From a virus, in the IMG/VR virus record IMGVR_UViG_3300005582_000035, positions 1 through 37,779 of that record: DNA of 37,779 nt. One strand, given 5' to 3'. Positions 6,259-13,159 of this stretch are shown here, one piece after another. The notes below the pieces were generated by a model. That model saw nothing but the letters and a program-made list of their open reading frames with translations, was not told where the DNA came from and did no database searches. The translations under genes and the position numbers were made by a program. Position 1 is the stretch's first letter. Each line of letters begins with the position of its first letter.

Positions 6259-6829
6259 CTTCAATTTCCTTTTTATATTCTTGGTTACGTGCTTCTTCGC
6301 AAGGATCACAGTAAGTATGAATCCATCCACCACCTCGACTTTTGCCGGGATTTCCACAACCTTCGCAAGTAACTGCTGTCATGCTTTCTGCTAGACTAAC
6401 CATTCCGCTGATATAGTCATCACCACCCGAGTAATAAAATCTCAGTGTACCGAACTTTTCTTTAACTTGGTCCAAGGTCACTTGTGGAATGGACTCGGGT
6501 ACTTCTCTAAAGTCTCCGGCAACAATTTCCGCCAGGCGTTGTTCTTTATACTTGTCATTGGGTTGAGCCTTTGTAGTTTCTTCAAACAAATCAAAATTGC
6601 CGGCTTTGGCCTGTGCGGCCATTTCATTATATTCTTTAGCCCACGTGCGTTGTTTCTCTTTCCAATCAATGTGATGTTGGATATTACCCATGAGCTGGTC
6701 CAGAATATTGAACCAGCCATCGCCGCAACTAAAACCCCAACACATACAAGTTTCCATCATGGACTTGTTACGGTTGACCATCATCTTTGGATACTTCTCA
6801 CACAACAGTTTATCTAGTTCTTGTTTCAT
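6248..6829 (-). CDS. Phage protein with C-terminal four-cysteine zinc site (193 aa)
   Basis: Begins MKQELDKLLCEKYPKMMVN. Features: CGDGWFNILDQL (residues about 35-46), VKEKFGTLRFYYSGGDDY (about 122-139), then Cys155, Cys158, Cys174 and Cys177 in a CxxC...CxxC arrangement that should bind zinc. A charged insert (residues about 60-105) is absent from the shorter paralogue at 4756. The family is widespread in phages without known function. Start at 6829 behind GAGGA, coupled to 6826-7068 by ATGA. Confidence 0.8.
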   Translation of the reverse strand: MKQELDKLLCEKYPKMMVNRNKSMMETCMCWGFSCGDGWFNILDQLMGNIQHHIDWKEKQRTWAKEYNEMAAQAKAGNFDLFEETTKAQPNDKYKEQRLAEIVAGDFREVPESIPQVTLDQVKEKFGTLRFYYSGGDDYISGMVSLAESMTAVTCEGCGNPGKSRGGGWIHTYCDPCEEARNQEYKKEIEDVA

Positions 6830-7068
6830 TTTTCATCCTCTTCGTCAAGTTGATCACGGAATACAGATAGCTGTTGAATTAAATGTTCAACGCCTTTTCG
6901 ATTCATAGTAAGTGTAGTATAGCCTATTTTTAAAGCTATCCTGTCTTCACTGGTTATGCCAATACTATAATGAAGTTCTTCTGCCTTTGGCGGTTCAACG
7001 TATGTAACCTGATCTGGAAAAATTGGAACTACGTTAGCATAGGCAGGCTTTTTAAACCAATCAAACAT
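6826..7068 (-). CDS. Small phage protein (80 aa)
   Basis: ATG at 7068 behind AGGACG. Begins MFDWFKKPAYANVVPIF. The middle has beta-strand character (YSIGITSEDRIALKIGYTTL) and the end is an acidic helix (DQLDEEDEK). The last 30 residues resemble the end of the gene at 5398. Lies inside the operon from promoter 9609-9637. Function unknown. Confidence 0.72.
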   Translation of the reverse strand: MFDWFKKPAYANVVPIFPDQVTYVEPPKAEELHYSIGITSEDRIALKIGYTTLTMNRKGVEHLIQQLSVFRDQLDEEDEK

Positions 7069-7080
7069 CTTTATCGTCCT

Positions 7081-7266
7081 TCATTTAGTAACCTCAACAC
7101 ACGTAAATTTCATAACCTTAGTTGTTCCAGAGGCCATCTTTTCAGCGGCTTTGCCGGCGGCTAAACATTCTGGTTGATTTCGGAATCCTGGCACCGAAGT
7201 CAGCGCCATAGAATCCTTGTCACTCATCATACCAACATGTGCGAATAGTATTAGAGTCCAAAGCAT
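7081..7266 (-). CDS. Small exported protein (61 aa)
   Basis: ATG at 7266 one base after the stop of the SPFH gene. Starts MLWTLILFAHVGMMS, a short hydrophobic leader, then a mature part with ECLAAGKAAEKMA and a late cysteine (FTCVEV). The two-cysteine spacing resembles that of 628-783. Probably periplasmic or membrane-anchored; may act with the SPFH protein encoded just upstream. Function unknown. Confidence 0.65.
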   Translation of the reverse strand: MLWTLILFAHVGMMSDKDSMALTSVPGFRNQPECLAAGKAAEKMASGTTKVMKFTCVEVTK

Positions 7267-7267
7267 A

Positions 7268-8068
7268 TTACTTACCGTTGGTTTGTACAGTAGGAGTCAC
7301 AACACCGTTGATGACCAGTGTCTGGCCCTTGAAGTTGGCAATAGCATCTGGCAACTTACGCATGGCTTCTGCTTGAGCTTCTGCCATCAGCAAAGGAATT
7401 GCCATTGGGTTGGCCTGCATACTTTCGTTACGTTTACGGGCAGTAGCAACTTTGACTTCTTCAGTCTTGAATTCGTTTTTGGCCTTGACCAATTCGTTAG
7501 CACTTGCTACCACACTGTCAGCTGGCACAATATTACGGATTAGCACTTGACTAATACTGATACTGCCGTCCAACTTTTCCTCAGCAAGATTGCGAACAAT
7601 TTCTTCCTTGATAAAGTTTTCCATGTCGCTACGAGCATCTGCCATGTCCAGGGCTTCGTACTTGCGAGCGGCTTTGTAGATAGCGTTACGAGCGTTCTGA
7701 ACAATGTAGTTGTACATCACATAGGTATCGCCTTTGAACTCAGCGTGGAAACTCTTGTTCTTTGTTGCATACAATTCACTCACTTGCTGAGGATTGATGT
7801 TGTAGACAACCACAGCATCAAAGTCTTTCATGGTCGAGTTGTCTTTGGCAACTGGAGTCATGTCGTTGAGTGTGACATTGACGTCTTTGATTGGAAAAGT
7901 TAACACTTCACCAATAATACTTTGATTGAATGAGCCGGGCAACAGTTCACCACTTTGAACCTGTTTGTCGAATCCAACTCGCACACCAACTTCACCAGTT
8001 TCAATACGAGTACAACCTGTTGCCAGCACAGCCGCGGCAAGAACGGAGAGAGTCAAAATACGTTTCAT
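7268..8068 (-). CDS. SPFH/band-7 (prohibitin-like) lipoprotein
   Basis: 266 residues. The N-terminus is a lipoprotein signal peptide with a lipobox ending at Cys19 (LATGC). Residues about 25-215 form an SPFH/prohibitin-type domain: GEVGVRVGFDKQVQSGELLP near the start, NDMTPVAKDNSTMKDFDAVV in the middle. A long charged helix (about 185-245: ANELVKAKNEFKTEEVKVAT) follows. SPFH proteins assemble into membrane-bound rings and modulate proteases or membrane domains. Prohibitin-like genes occur in some large phages, where the role is unclear. The lipobox suggests periplasmic display. Cotranscribed with a two-helix membrane peptide (8077) and an exported mini-protein (7081). Confidence 0.85.
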   Translation of the reverse strand: MKRILTLSVLAAAVLATGCTRIETGEVGVRVGFDKQVQSGELLPGSFNQSIIGEVLTFPIKDVNVTLNDMTPVAKDNSTMKDFDAVVVYNINPQQVSELYATKNKSFHAEFKGDTYVMYNYIVQNARNAIYKAARKYEALDMADARSDMENFIKEEIVRNLAEEKLDGSISISQVLIRNIVPADSVVASANELVKAKNEFKTEEVKVATARKRNESMQANPMAIPLLMAEAQAEAMRKLPDAIANFKGQTLVINGVVTPTVQTNGK

Positions 8069-8076
8069 GTGTTTCC

Positions 8077-8253
8077 TTAAAATAAAATTACGATTACAGT
8101 CATCACTAAAATAGTTAGTGATGCGACAATTATGCTATACGCAACAGACTTTGTCAATGTCCAACGTTCCTTGCCTTCCATCTTTCTCCAGGCAGTGATA
8201 CCAAGATGGATCAGTAAGGCAAGGATAGCAAATACTAGCCAGAGTCTAATCAT
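8077..8253 (-). CDS. 58-aa protein with two membrane helices
   Basis: Opens at the ATG at 8253, which overlaps the stop of the preceding gene (TAATG). Its own stop overlaps the ribosome site of the SPFH gene. Sequence layout: MIRLWLVFAILALLIHLGIT (helix 1), a short positive loop (WRKMEGKERW), then AYSIIVASLTILVMTVIVIL (helix 2). A hairpin inner-membrane peptide; it could partner the SPFH lipoprotein. No family recognised. Confidence 0.68.
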   Translation of the reverse strand: MIRLWLVFAILALLIHLGITAWRKMEGKERWTLTKSVAYSIIVASLTILVMTVIVILF

Positions 8254-8696
8254 TACATTTTCTCGTAGGTTTGTGCAAAGATATCTTTCTTTACAACACC
8301 GTAGTCATTTTCGCCATGGCGCACAATAACATCTTCGCCGGGATTGTAGTTTAACTTTTCACCCCAGCTGGTGTCAACTGATCCTGAATGATCTGCTAAC
8401 TTAGCAAATTTAATGATCTTTTTTGGTGTACAAACACCGTTACCTAAATCATCTTTAAGATCTGCAAACTTTTCAGGAGTAATAGGATATTGTTCTCCTT
8501 TTGGCCCGGTCATAATATAGTAGCCTGCAGGATACTTAACTGGCCCTTCCAGTGTTTCAATGGTGCCAGGTTTGTCTGCAATCTCATATTTTTCTTTTGC
8601 TGGTCGCTTGTAGGTTTTAAATCCACCGTCTTTAAACCATGCATCGGTAATGCCCTTATCAAGGGATTCTACAATATTGATAAATTCTCTAATCAT
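8253..8696 (-). CDS. PGDYG-like phage protein (147 aa)
   Basis: Begins MIREFINIVESLDKG. Residues about 40-80 contain DKPGTIETLEGPVKYPAG and YYIMTGPKGEQYPITPEKF. This is the pattern of the PGDYG family of small bacterial and phage proteins (a glycine turn, then GE-YPI and a following Phe). The C-terminal part (EDVIVRHGENDYGVVKKDIF) may be a degenerate second copy of the same fold. No enzymatic activity is known. Coupled by ATGA to 8693-8947 upstream and TAATG to 8077-8253 downstream. Confidence 0.72.
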   Translation of the reverse strand: MIREFINIVESLDKGITDAWFKDGGFKTYKRPAKEKYEIADKPGTIETLEGPVKYPAGYYIMTGPKGEQYPITPEKFADLKDDLGNGVCTPKKIIKFAKLADHSGSVDTSWGEKLNYNPGEDVIVRHGENDYGVVKKDIFAQTYEKM

Positions 8697-8947
8697 TTTA
8701 TTTCATCCTGTGTTTCTGGAAAGTGACTGATAATCAAATCCAGTGCCGCAATGGTCTGCATATTAAGTCCCACATCTTCAGGATGCATCCATGTGCCTTT
8801 AGGGTTAGCATTGCTCTTTGGATTCTTCTTCCACTGCTTGATCTCTTTCTTGAGATACGCACGATAGTCTTTTAGATTAAGACTGGTGATGCGATCCGCA
8901 GTTTCGCCGTCGATCCATTGATGTGGTTTGTGTTTAGCTTTGCTCAT
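8693..8947 (-). CDS. Small phage protein (84 aa)
   Basis: The start MSKAKHKPHQW at 8947 has AGGA at correct distance and overlaps the stop of 8944-9165 (ATGA). The longer frame upstream has no ribosome site. Basic, helical protein with KDYRAYLKKEIKQWKKNPK and a C-terminal NMQTIAALDLIISHF helix. Function unknown. Confidence 0.7.
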   Translation of the reverse strand: MSKAKHKPHQWIDGETADRITSLNLKDYRAYLKKEIKQWKKNPKSNANPKGTWMHPEDVGLNMQTIAALDLIISHFPETQDEIK

Positions 8948-9165
8948 ACAATACGTCCTAGTCCTAACCAAATAAGTTGATCTAAATCCATTTGATAATC
9001 TTTACCCGCTCTGCGTTTTTCGTAAATTGCTTGTAGCACTTCTTTGCCATCGCCATATTCAGTAGTACCAGCGCCGCGACTTTCCAATTCTTCAATTAGA
9101 TCATCTGTTTCAAAATCGCTCAACTCTACGTCTACTTCAACTTCGGTGTAAACAGTTTTATACAT
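8944..9165 (-). CDS. Small acidic phage protein (73 aa)
   Basis: Begins MYKTVYTEVEVDVELSDFETDDLIEELESRG, a strand followed by an acidic helix; this opening is common in uncharacterised phage proteins. The C-terminal part is DLDQLIWLGLGRIV. ATG at 9165 behind AAGGAA, overlapping the stop of the zinc-finger gene by one base. Function unknown. Confidence 0.75.
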   Translation of the reverse strand: MYKTVYTEVEVDVELSDFETDDLIEELESRGAGTTEYGDGKEVLQAIYEKRRAGKDYQMDLDQLIWLGLGRIV

Positions 9166-9362
9166 TATGTTCCTTGGATAGCTTTTACTCGTTCAATCCG
9201 TTCGTGATCTTCTCTGCATTCTTTCGAGCAGAAAACACCAGGTGTTGGCTCTTCGCAATACAAACAAAATCCCGTCTTCTCTGGCGCAATTTTCTTTTTG
9301 GCAAGAGCCTTCTCGAGAAATAAATTGGCTAAGTGATCAGCTTCGTCTAATGGGTCACTCAT
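9165..9362 (-). CDS. TraR/DksA-like small zinc-finger protein
   Basis: 65 residues: an N-terminal helix (DPLDEADHLANLFLEKALA), then Cys33, Cys36, Cys45 and Cys49 in C-x2-C-x8-C-x3-C order, then a basic helix. Size and layout resemble the short phage/plasmid TraR members of the DksA family, which bind the RNA polymerase secondary channel. The shorter finger and the C-x3-C half are also compatible with a general small zinc ribbon. ATG at 9362 behind AGGG. An RNA polymerase role would fit the phage-borne omega at 19096, but this is inference. Confidence 0.62.
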   Translation of the reverse strand: MSDPLDEADHLANLFLEKALAKKKIAPEKTGFCLYCEEPTPGVFCSKECREDHERIERVKAIQGT

Positions 9363-9364
9363 TG

Positions 9365-9589
9365 TTAACCCTGTGTTGGAGTTGCGGCATTGCCGCCATG
9401 GTTAGTATAACTTGTTCCTTCTCTTTTGCCTTGGCCGCGGTTACGATCTTTTTTCTTATCATTAGCAAGGTATTTTGTTCCTTCAGCATATCTAATCGCT
9501 TCAAGCATCATGTCTTTGAAATCTCGGCCTCTAATTTTGTATTGGCTTGGCAATTTCATTGCCTTGGGGTCATATCCTCTGCATGTCAT
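9365..9589 (-). CDS. Small basic protein (74 aa), first gene of the long operon
   Basis: ATG at 9589 behind AAGGAA, 20 bases downstream of the -10 box at 9609. Begins MTCRGYDPKAMKLPSQYKIR. The second half is lysine/arginine/glycine-rich and probably disordered (KKKDRNRGQGKREGTSYTNH). A nucleic-acid-binding role is possible but not shown. Heads the minus-strand run down to 4756. Confidence 0.68.
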   Translation of the reverse strand: MTCRGYDPKAMKLPSQYKIRGRDFKDMMLEAIRYAEGTKYLANDKKKDRNRGQGKREGTSYTNHGGNAATPTQG

Positions 9590-9608
9590 ATTAATTCCTT
9601 AAAAATGT

Positions 9609-9637
9609 ATTATACTATATATTGCAATAATTTGCAA
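9609..9637 (-). promoter_or_regulatory. Sigma70-type promoter of the long operon
   Basis: TTGCAA (9632-9637), 17-base spacer, TATAAT (9609-9614) on the minus strand. The spacer is not of the conserved TTAAATCC... type. No other promoter is evident before 4756. Confidence 0.78.
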
Positions 9638-9640
9638 CCA

Positions 9641-11632
9641 TTAAAAACGTGATTGATATCCAACGTATGCCACTGGGGTAACTGATTTAGAGCCTTGATT
9701 ATCAAATATCGTGCTAAAACTAATAATTGCACGATCATCTTTGGCAAACAATCTAAGCGGTGCGCTATAGCTCATAGTTGTTGCCATTTGTCTATACGAT
9801 GTTTTAAGACTTACGTTATCTGTAGTATTAATAGGTGTTGCTGAAGTATTGCCGTCACTGTCTTCTGTATAAGTGTAACCTGTAGTAGCACTAACTGTGG
9901 CATGTCCTTTAGTAACAAACGGAAGAACAGTAAATTTAAAATCCAAGGTATCTTTATTTACAAAATTCAAATTAGTTTTGTATCCCATATGGTAACTCAT
10001 TGTTTGAATATTACTGTAACCTGAGATTAATCCGTCAGCTGAGGCTTTTGCATTTGTTTTACCAAAAGACATGCCTCCGTATAATTCAGTTTGATCCTGT
10101 AAATTATATCCAGCACTAACACCATAGAACGAAGTTGATGCAGTACCTGGATTAAATGCACCTGCGCCCTGTGAGCCCAAAACACCGTTGCTCTCAGTAA
10201 CTGATCCTGCTTCCACACCAACCCATCCAAACTTAGTATCTAATTTTTGTCGTGTAGCAAAACCATCATAGCTTTGCGAGAATTCGTAACCGACTGATCC
10301 TGCTTTAAAGCCGCCGTAATTGGCCTGTGCAGTACTAAGACCCATGTAAGTAAAATTCTGATTAAAGTTCGTAAGATTATTAACCATTACTTTGCTCATA
10401 TCTAAAGCATAGTTTCTTCCATAATTATCAACAAACTGGGCATTATTCATAATGCTAGTGGTAGTTAATGCACCCAATGCTCCAGTAACCATACCAGTAG
10501 TCAACTGGGTATTGCTTTGGGCCAAGCCTGTTTTACTTGACAATGCCAGTGTGCCCTGAGGCATAGTTGCTTTATTAAGATCCATAATACCTTGTCCATA
10601 TATCTTAGGATCGTATCCGGGTATGTTTTTGTTTGCAGTTGTTGTTAACAGTTGAACAATTTGTTCTGGCTTTAACGTAGGCCATGCTTGTTTAAGTATT
10701 GCTACTCCGCCCGACACGACCGCAGTTGCAGGACTGGTACCACTTACTCTATTTACTGCCTGTATGCTACCACTTTGGGAAGCACTAATACTTGCTCCTG
10801 GAGCTAGAATATAAAAGTCACTGATTTTATAAGTGTCTTTACATACACTGTTAATAAATTGGTTACAAATACTACCAGCCTTATTGCTCCATGGAGCAAT
10901 CTGACCCAAGTCATTAACTGCGCCCACAACCAATGCTCGGCCACCTAATATCAATTTGCCGTCGCCGCCAGTTAATGTAACAAAGTTTGCGGGTGCAGAC
11001 GGTACTGGGTTCCCATCATTGCCCGCGGCTATAACTAAGATACTGCCCTTTTGTGTAGCATAGGCCATATATGGCAACGTGGTGTTCATGGTCCTATATG
11101 CATCGTTACCAAATTTACTTTTATATACACCATTGCCCAAGTCAGTATAATAATTCTTAAAATTATAAGACTGTATACTAGTACCCAAGCTCATATTAAT
11201 TACACCAGCACTTCTGTCGGCCAAATACTTCAAGCCTTTTTGGACGCCATTCTCGTAGATATTTTGACCAATTCCTGCTTTGTAAGATATAATATTAGCA
11301 TCATACGCCACACCTACAATACCAACATTATTTTTTGCGCCTGCCGCAATACTAGCCATATAAGTTCCGTGGCCTCGAATATCATCAGCATATATACCAG
11401 AGTATAGTCCACTTGCTGAAACTACTTTTGATCCTAAATCTTTATTCTTCAAATCAACGCCGGTGTCTAGAATACCAATTCGTTGACCTTTACCAGTAAA
11501 GCCTCTAGCCCATGCGTCTTGCACACCTACTAGGCTATAGGCATTTACATTCATTGTTTGTTCTACTGTTTGGGAGTAAACAGGGCTGAACATCGTTCCT
11601 ATAGTAAGTGCAATTAAACTTTTTTTAAACAT
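9641..11632 (-). CDS. Secreted subtilisin-like serine protease with C-terminal beta-barrel-like domain
   Basis: 663 residues. A signal peptide ends near residue 20 (FSPVYSQ). The S8 catalytic set is complete: Asp56 (ILDTGVD), His88 (RGHGTYMA), Asn205 (AAGND) and Ser300 (SGTSPATA). The catalytic domain ends near residue 360. The remaining 300 residues are glycine/aromatic-rich alternating strands finishing ...VAYVGYQSRF with terminal Phe. That is the signature of outer-membrane barrels and autotransporters, which present a protease on the cell surface. Such a protein is unusual in a phage. It may alter the infected cell surface, or be host-derived cargo. ATG at 11632 behind AAGGAGT; own promoter at 11665-11693. 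Confidence 0.88.
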   Translation of the reverse strand: MFKKSLIALTIGTMFSPVYSQTVEQTMNVNAYSLVGVQDAWARGFTGKGQRIGILDTGVDLKNKDLGSKVVSASGLYSGIYADDIRGHGTYMASIAAGAKNNVGIVGVAYDANIISYKAGIGQNIYENGVQKGLKYLADRSAGVINMSLGTSIQSYNFKNYYTDLGNGVYKSKFGNDAYRTMNTTLPYMAYATQKGSILVIAAGNDGNPVPSAPANFVTLTGGDGKLILGGRALVVGAVNDLGQIAPWSNKAGSICNQFINSVCKDTYKISDFYILAPGASISASQSGSIQAVNRVSGTSPATAVVSGGVAILKQAWPTLKPEQIVQLLTTTANKNIPGYDPKIYGQGIMDLNKATMPQGTLALSSKTGLAQSNTQLTTGMVTGALGALTTTSIMNNAQFVDNYGRNYALDMSKVMVNNLTNFNQNFTYMGLSTAQANYGGFKAGSVGYEFSQSYDGFATRQKLDTKFGWVGVEAGSVTESNGVLGSQGAGAFNPGTASTSFYGVSAGYNLQDQTELYGGMSFGKTNAKASADGLISGYSNIQTMSYHMGYKTNLNFVNKDTLDFKFTVLPFVTKGHATVSATTGYTYTEDSDGNTSATPINTTDNVSLKTSYRQMATTMSYSAPLRLFAKDDRAIISFSTIFDNQGSKSVTPVAYVGYQSRF

Positions 11633-11664
11633 TGTTGACTCCTTAAGTCGTAGTACATAAGTAA

Positions 11665-11693
11665 ATTATACAATATAATCCAATTAATGTCAA
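11665..11693 (-). promoter_or_regulatory. Sigma70-type promoter of the subtilase gene
   Basis: TTGACA (11688-11693), 17-base spacer TTAATTGGATTATATTG, TATAAT (11665-11670), minus strand. The -35 box overlaps the ATG of the divergent gene at 11687. A TATAAT on the plus strand (11674-11679) lies in the same spacer. Confidence 0.85.
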
Positions 11694-12307
11694 CTTATTT
11701 TACTCCAATTGTTGCAGATTTCTCACAGTTAAAATCCAAACTGCAAACTACATTCTTGTCCGAATTCAAAGATTTAATGGACCAAAAAGGAACGCACGAC
11801 TATGCAGATATGTTACCTGACCGATTAAGGTCAATTAAGGTCTTCAATTGGATTGAGTCAGTGTGCCCTGTTGTTACTGTTAAGTTCTTTGTTACCAAAG
11901 CAAAAAGTTTTGGTGGAATACACATTGATGGTAACTTGCATGATTTCCCATTTAAACGATGTGCTTTAAATATTCCCTTGTTTAACTGCGATAGTGGAGT
12001 ACAAGTATGGTATCAAGATCGTAGCGATCCGGAAGGCCTAACCAGATTAATCAAAGAGCACAGAAAAGGATACAACTTTTATTTGGCTCCTGACAGTTTG
12101 GATCAAACTAATTGGGAACCAGTTGAAACAATGCCTCCGTTAAACGAAGTCAGATTGGTCAAAACAGACAGCTGGCACAACGTGGATAACCGAACCAATC
12201 CTAGTCATCGTGTAGTCGCATCGTTGCGATTTGTGGATAACCCTGAGTATGATAGTTTGGTATCAGGCTTTGCGATTAATAAGTTCAGCAATGAAAGCAC
12301 TAGCTGA
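11687..12307 (+). CDS. 2OG-Fe(II) oxygenase-like protein, paralogue 1
   Basis: 206 residues with a probable double-stranded beta-helix. Iron ligands are likely His79 and Asp81 (IHIDGN) and His164 (SWHN), with a 2-oxoglutarate-binding Arg near 175 (HRVV). The segment KRCALNIPLFNCDSG is shared in form with 12576, 13739 and 27258. The substrate is unknown; relatives hydroxylate amino-acid side chains or small molecules. The ATG lies seven bases after a plus-strand TATAAT with no Shine-Dalgarno, so a leaderless mRNA is possible. The 3' end overlaps the convergent ACP gene by 45 bases. Confidence 0.75.
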   Translation: MSTYFTPIVADFSQLKSKLQTTFLSEFKDLMDQKGTHDYADMLPDRLRSIKVFNWIESVCPVVTVKFFVTKAKSFGGIHIDGNLHDFPFKRCALNIPLFNCDSGVQVWYQDRSDPEGLTRLIKEHRKGYNFYLAPDSLDQTNWEPVETMPPLNEVRLVKTDSWHNVDNRTNPSHRVVASLRFVDNPEYDSLVSGFAINKFSNESTS

Positions 12308-12526
12308 ACCAATTGTAGTCAAACGCTCTGCATCCTTTTTATCAGGAATATCAAATTCGTACTTCTCTTGAATTTCAACTAGAACTTCTAGAATGTCTAG
12401 GCTATCTAGGTCTAAGTCTTTGATCAGATCAGTATCGCCGGTGTAAGAATCAGTATCTTTTCTACGTAGTACCGTTTTAATTAAATCAATAAATTCTGCT
12501 TGGATTTGTTCGGCTGTTACTGTCAT
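12263..12526 (-). CDS. acpP: Acyl carrier protein
   Basis: 87 residues, the usual ACP length. The phosphopantetheine site is D-L-D-S42-L-D (IKDLDLDSLDILEVLVEIQE), followed by the helix III/IV pattern and a C-terminal FIAELINRKA. ACP carries growing or finished acyl chains on a phosphopantetheine arm added by a host transferase. Four membrane desaturases lie about 8 kb away in the same window, which makes a phage acyl-modification pathway plausible. ATG at 12526 behind AGGAG; an AGTAAATA late-type element 31 bases upstream suggests late expression. The symbol is by similarity; no fatty-acid synthase genes surround it. Confidence 0.9.
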   Translation of the reverse strand: MTVTAEQIQAEFIDLIKTVLRRKDTDSYTGDTDLIKDLDLDSLDILEVLVEIQEKYEFDIPDKKDAERLTTIGSASAFIAELINRKA

Positions 12527-12548
12527 AAATTCTCCTGTGTGTTAATGT

Positions 12549-12570
12549 ATGATAGTGTATTTACTATCAT
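12549..12570. promoter_or_regulatory. Perfect palindrome overlapping the ACP late promoter
   Basis: ATGATAGT-GTATTT-ACTATCAT, 8-bp arms and a 6-base loop, in the gap between the ACP start and the end of 12576-13124. There is no U-tract, so an operator or a processing hairpin is as likely as a terminator. The AGTAAATA element (12558-12565, minus) is inside it. Confidence 0.45.
12558..12565 (-). promoter_or_regulatory. T4-like late promoter element of the ACP gene
   Basis: AGTAAATA on the minus strand, 31 bases before the ACP ATG; the leader carries AGGAG. Confidence 0.45.
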
Positions 12571-12575
12571 ATCAA

Positions 12576-13124
12576 TCATTTAAAAGTTGCTAATGCTTCT
12601 TTGTATGGCATGTTTGGTCCTAAACTCAAAATCATCCTATTAGGCCTAGACAAGTTACTGGCGCAATGAGGCTGATGTGCGTTTAATAGATATGTAGTAT
12701 ACATGTCTTGAGTATACTTTGTCAATACTATTTTTTCTCCAGTTAATAAAAAATTCATTCTTTTTATTTCGTTGTTATATGTTGCTTTGCTTTGTAATTT
12801 AGTATCATCAAATATAACGGTATCTGCACCTTCACCACAATTGTGGATTGGTATGTTTAGCGCACACGGACGCATGTCTTGGTGGATGGTCCAGAATGGA
12901 TCAGTTTTAGTAGCGTCGGGATCAGTTAGGTATATACCAAAAACTTTGTGGAATAACTTTTCTGGATAGAGTTTATAAAATTCACTGAGAAACGGTTCTA
13001 GCAATTCTCGTTTAACTGGATACCCTACCCCTCGTCTAACTACGTCTTTACAGTTATTAAAAATTATAGTTTGATCACTTGGGGATATTTTAATTGAGTT
13101 AACCTGACTGAAGTATTGGTCCAT
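12576..13124 (-). CDS. 2OG-Fe(II) oxygenase-like protein, paralogue 2
   Basis: 182 residues. HQD at 81-83 (WTIHQDMRPCALNIPIHNCG), distal His at 150/153 (AHQPHC) and Arg163 (NRMILSLG) give the HxD...H...R set. It is the closest paralogue of 27258-27818: both have RP-ALNIPI-NCG-GADT- in the same place. Substrate unknown. The start MDQYFSQ has no ribosome site; AATAAATA ends exactly five bases before the ATG, which suggests a leaderless late transcript. Confidence 0.78.
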   Translation of the reverse strand: MDQYFSQVNSIKISPSDQTIIFNNCKDVVRRGVGYPVKRELLEPFLSEFYKLYPEKLFHKVFGIYLTDPDATKTDPFWTIHQDMRPCALNIPIHNCGEGADTVIFDDTKLQSKATYNNEIKRMNFLLTGEKIVLTKYTQDMYTTYLLNAHQPHCASNLSRPNRMILSLGPNMPYKEALATFK

Positions 13125-13129
13125 ACTGA

Positions 13130-13137
13130 TATTTATT
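13130..13137 (-). promoter_or_regulatory. T4-like late promoter element, 5 bases from ATG
   Basis: AATAAATA, then TCAGT, then ATG at 13124 (minus strand). Confidence 0.7.
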
Positions 13138-13159
13138 AACTACAACTATAATTAAATTA

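Noticed and set aside
12549-12570. Rho-independent terminator for the gene at 12576
   Set aside because: The palindrome lacks a U-tract on either strand and contains the probable ACP promoter, so it is listed as a regulatory palindrome instead.
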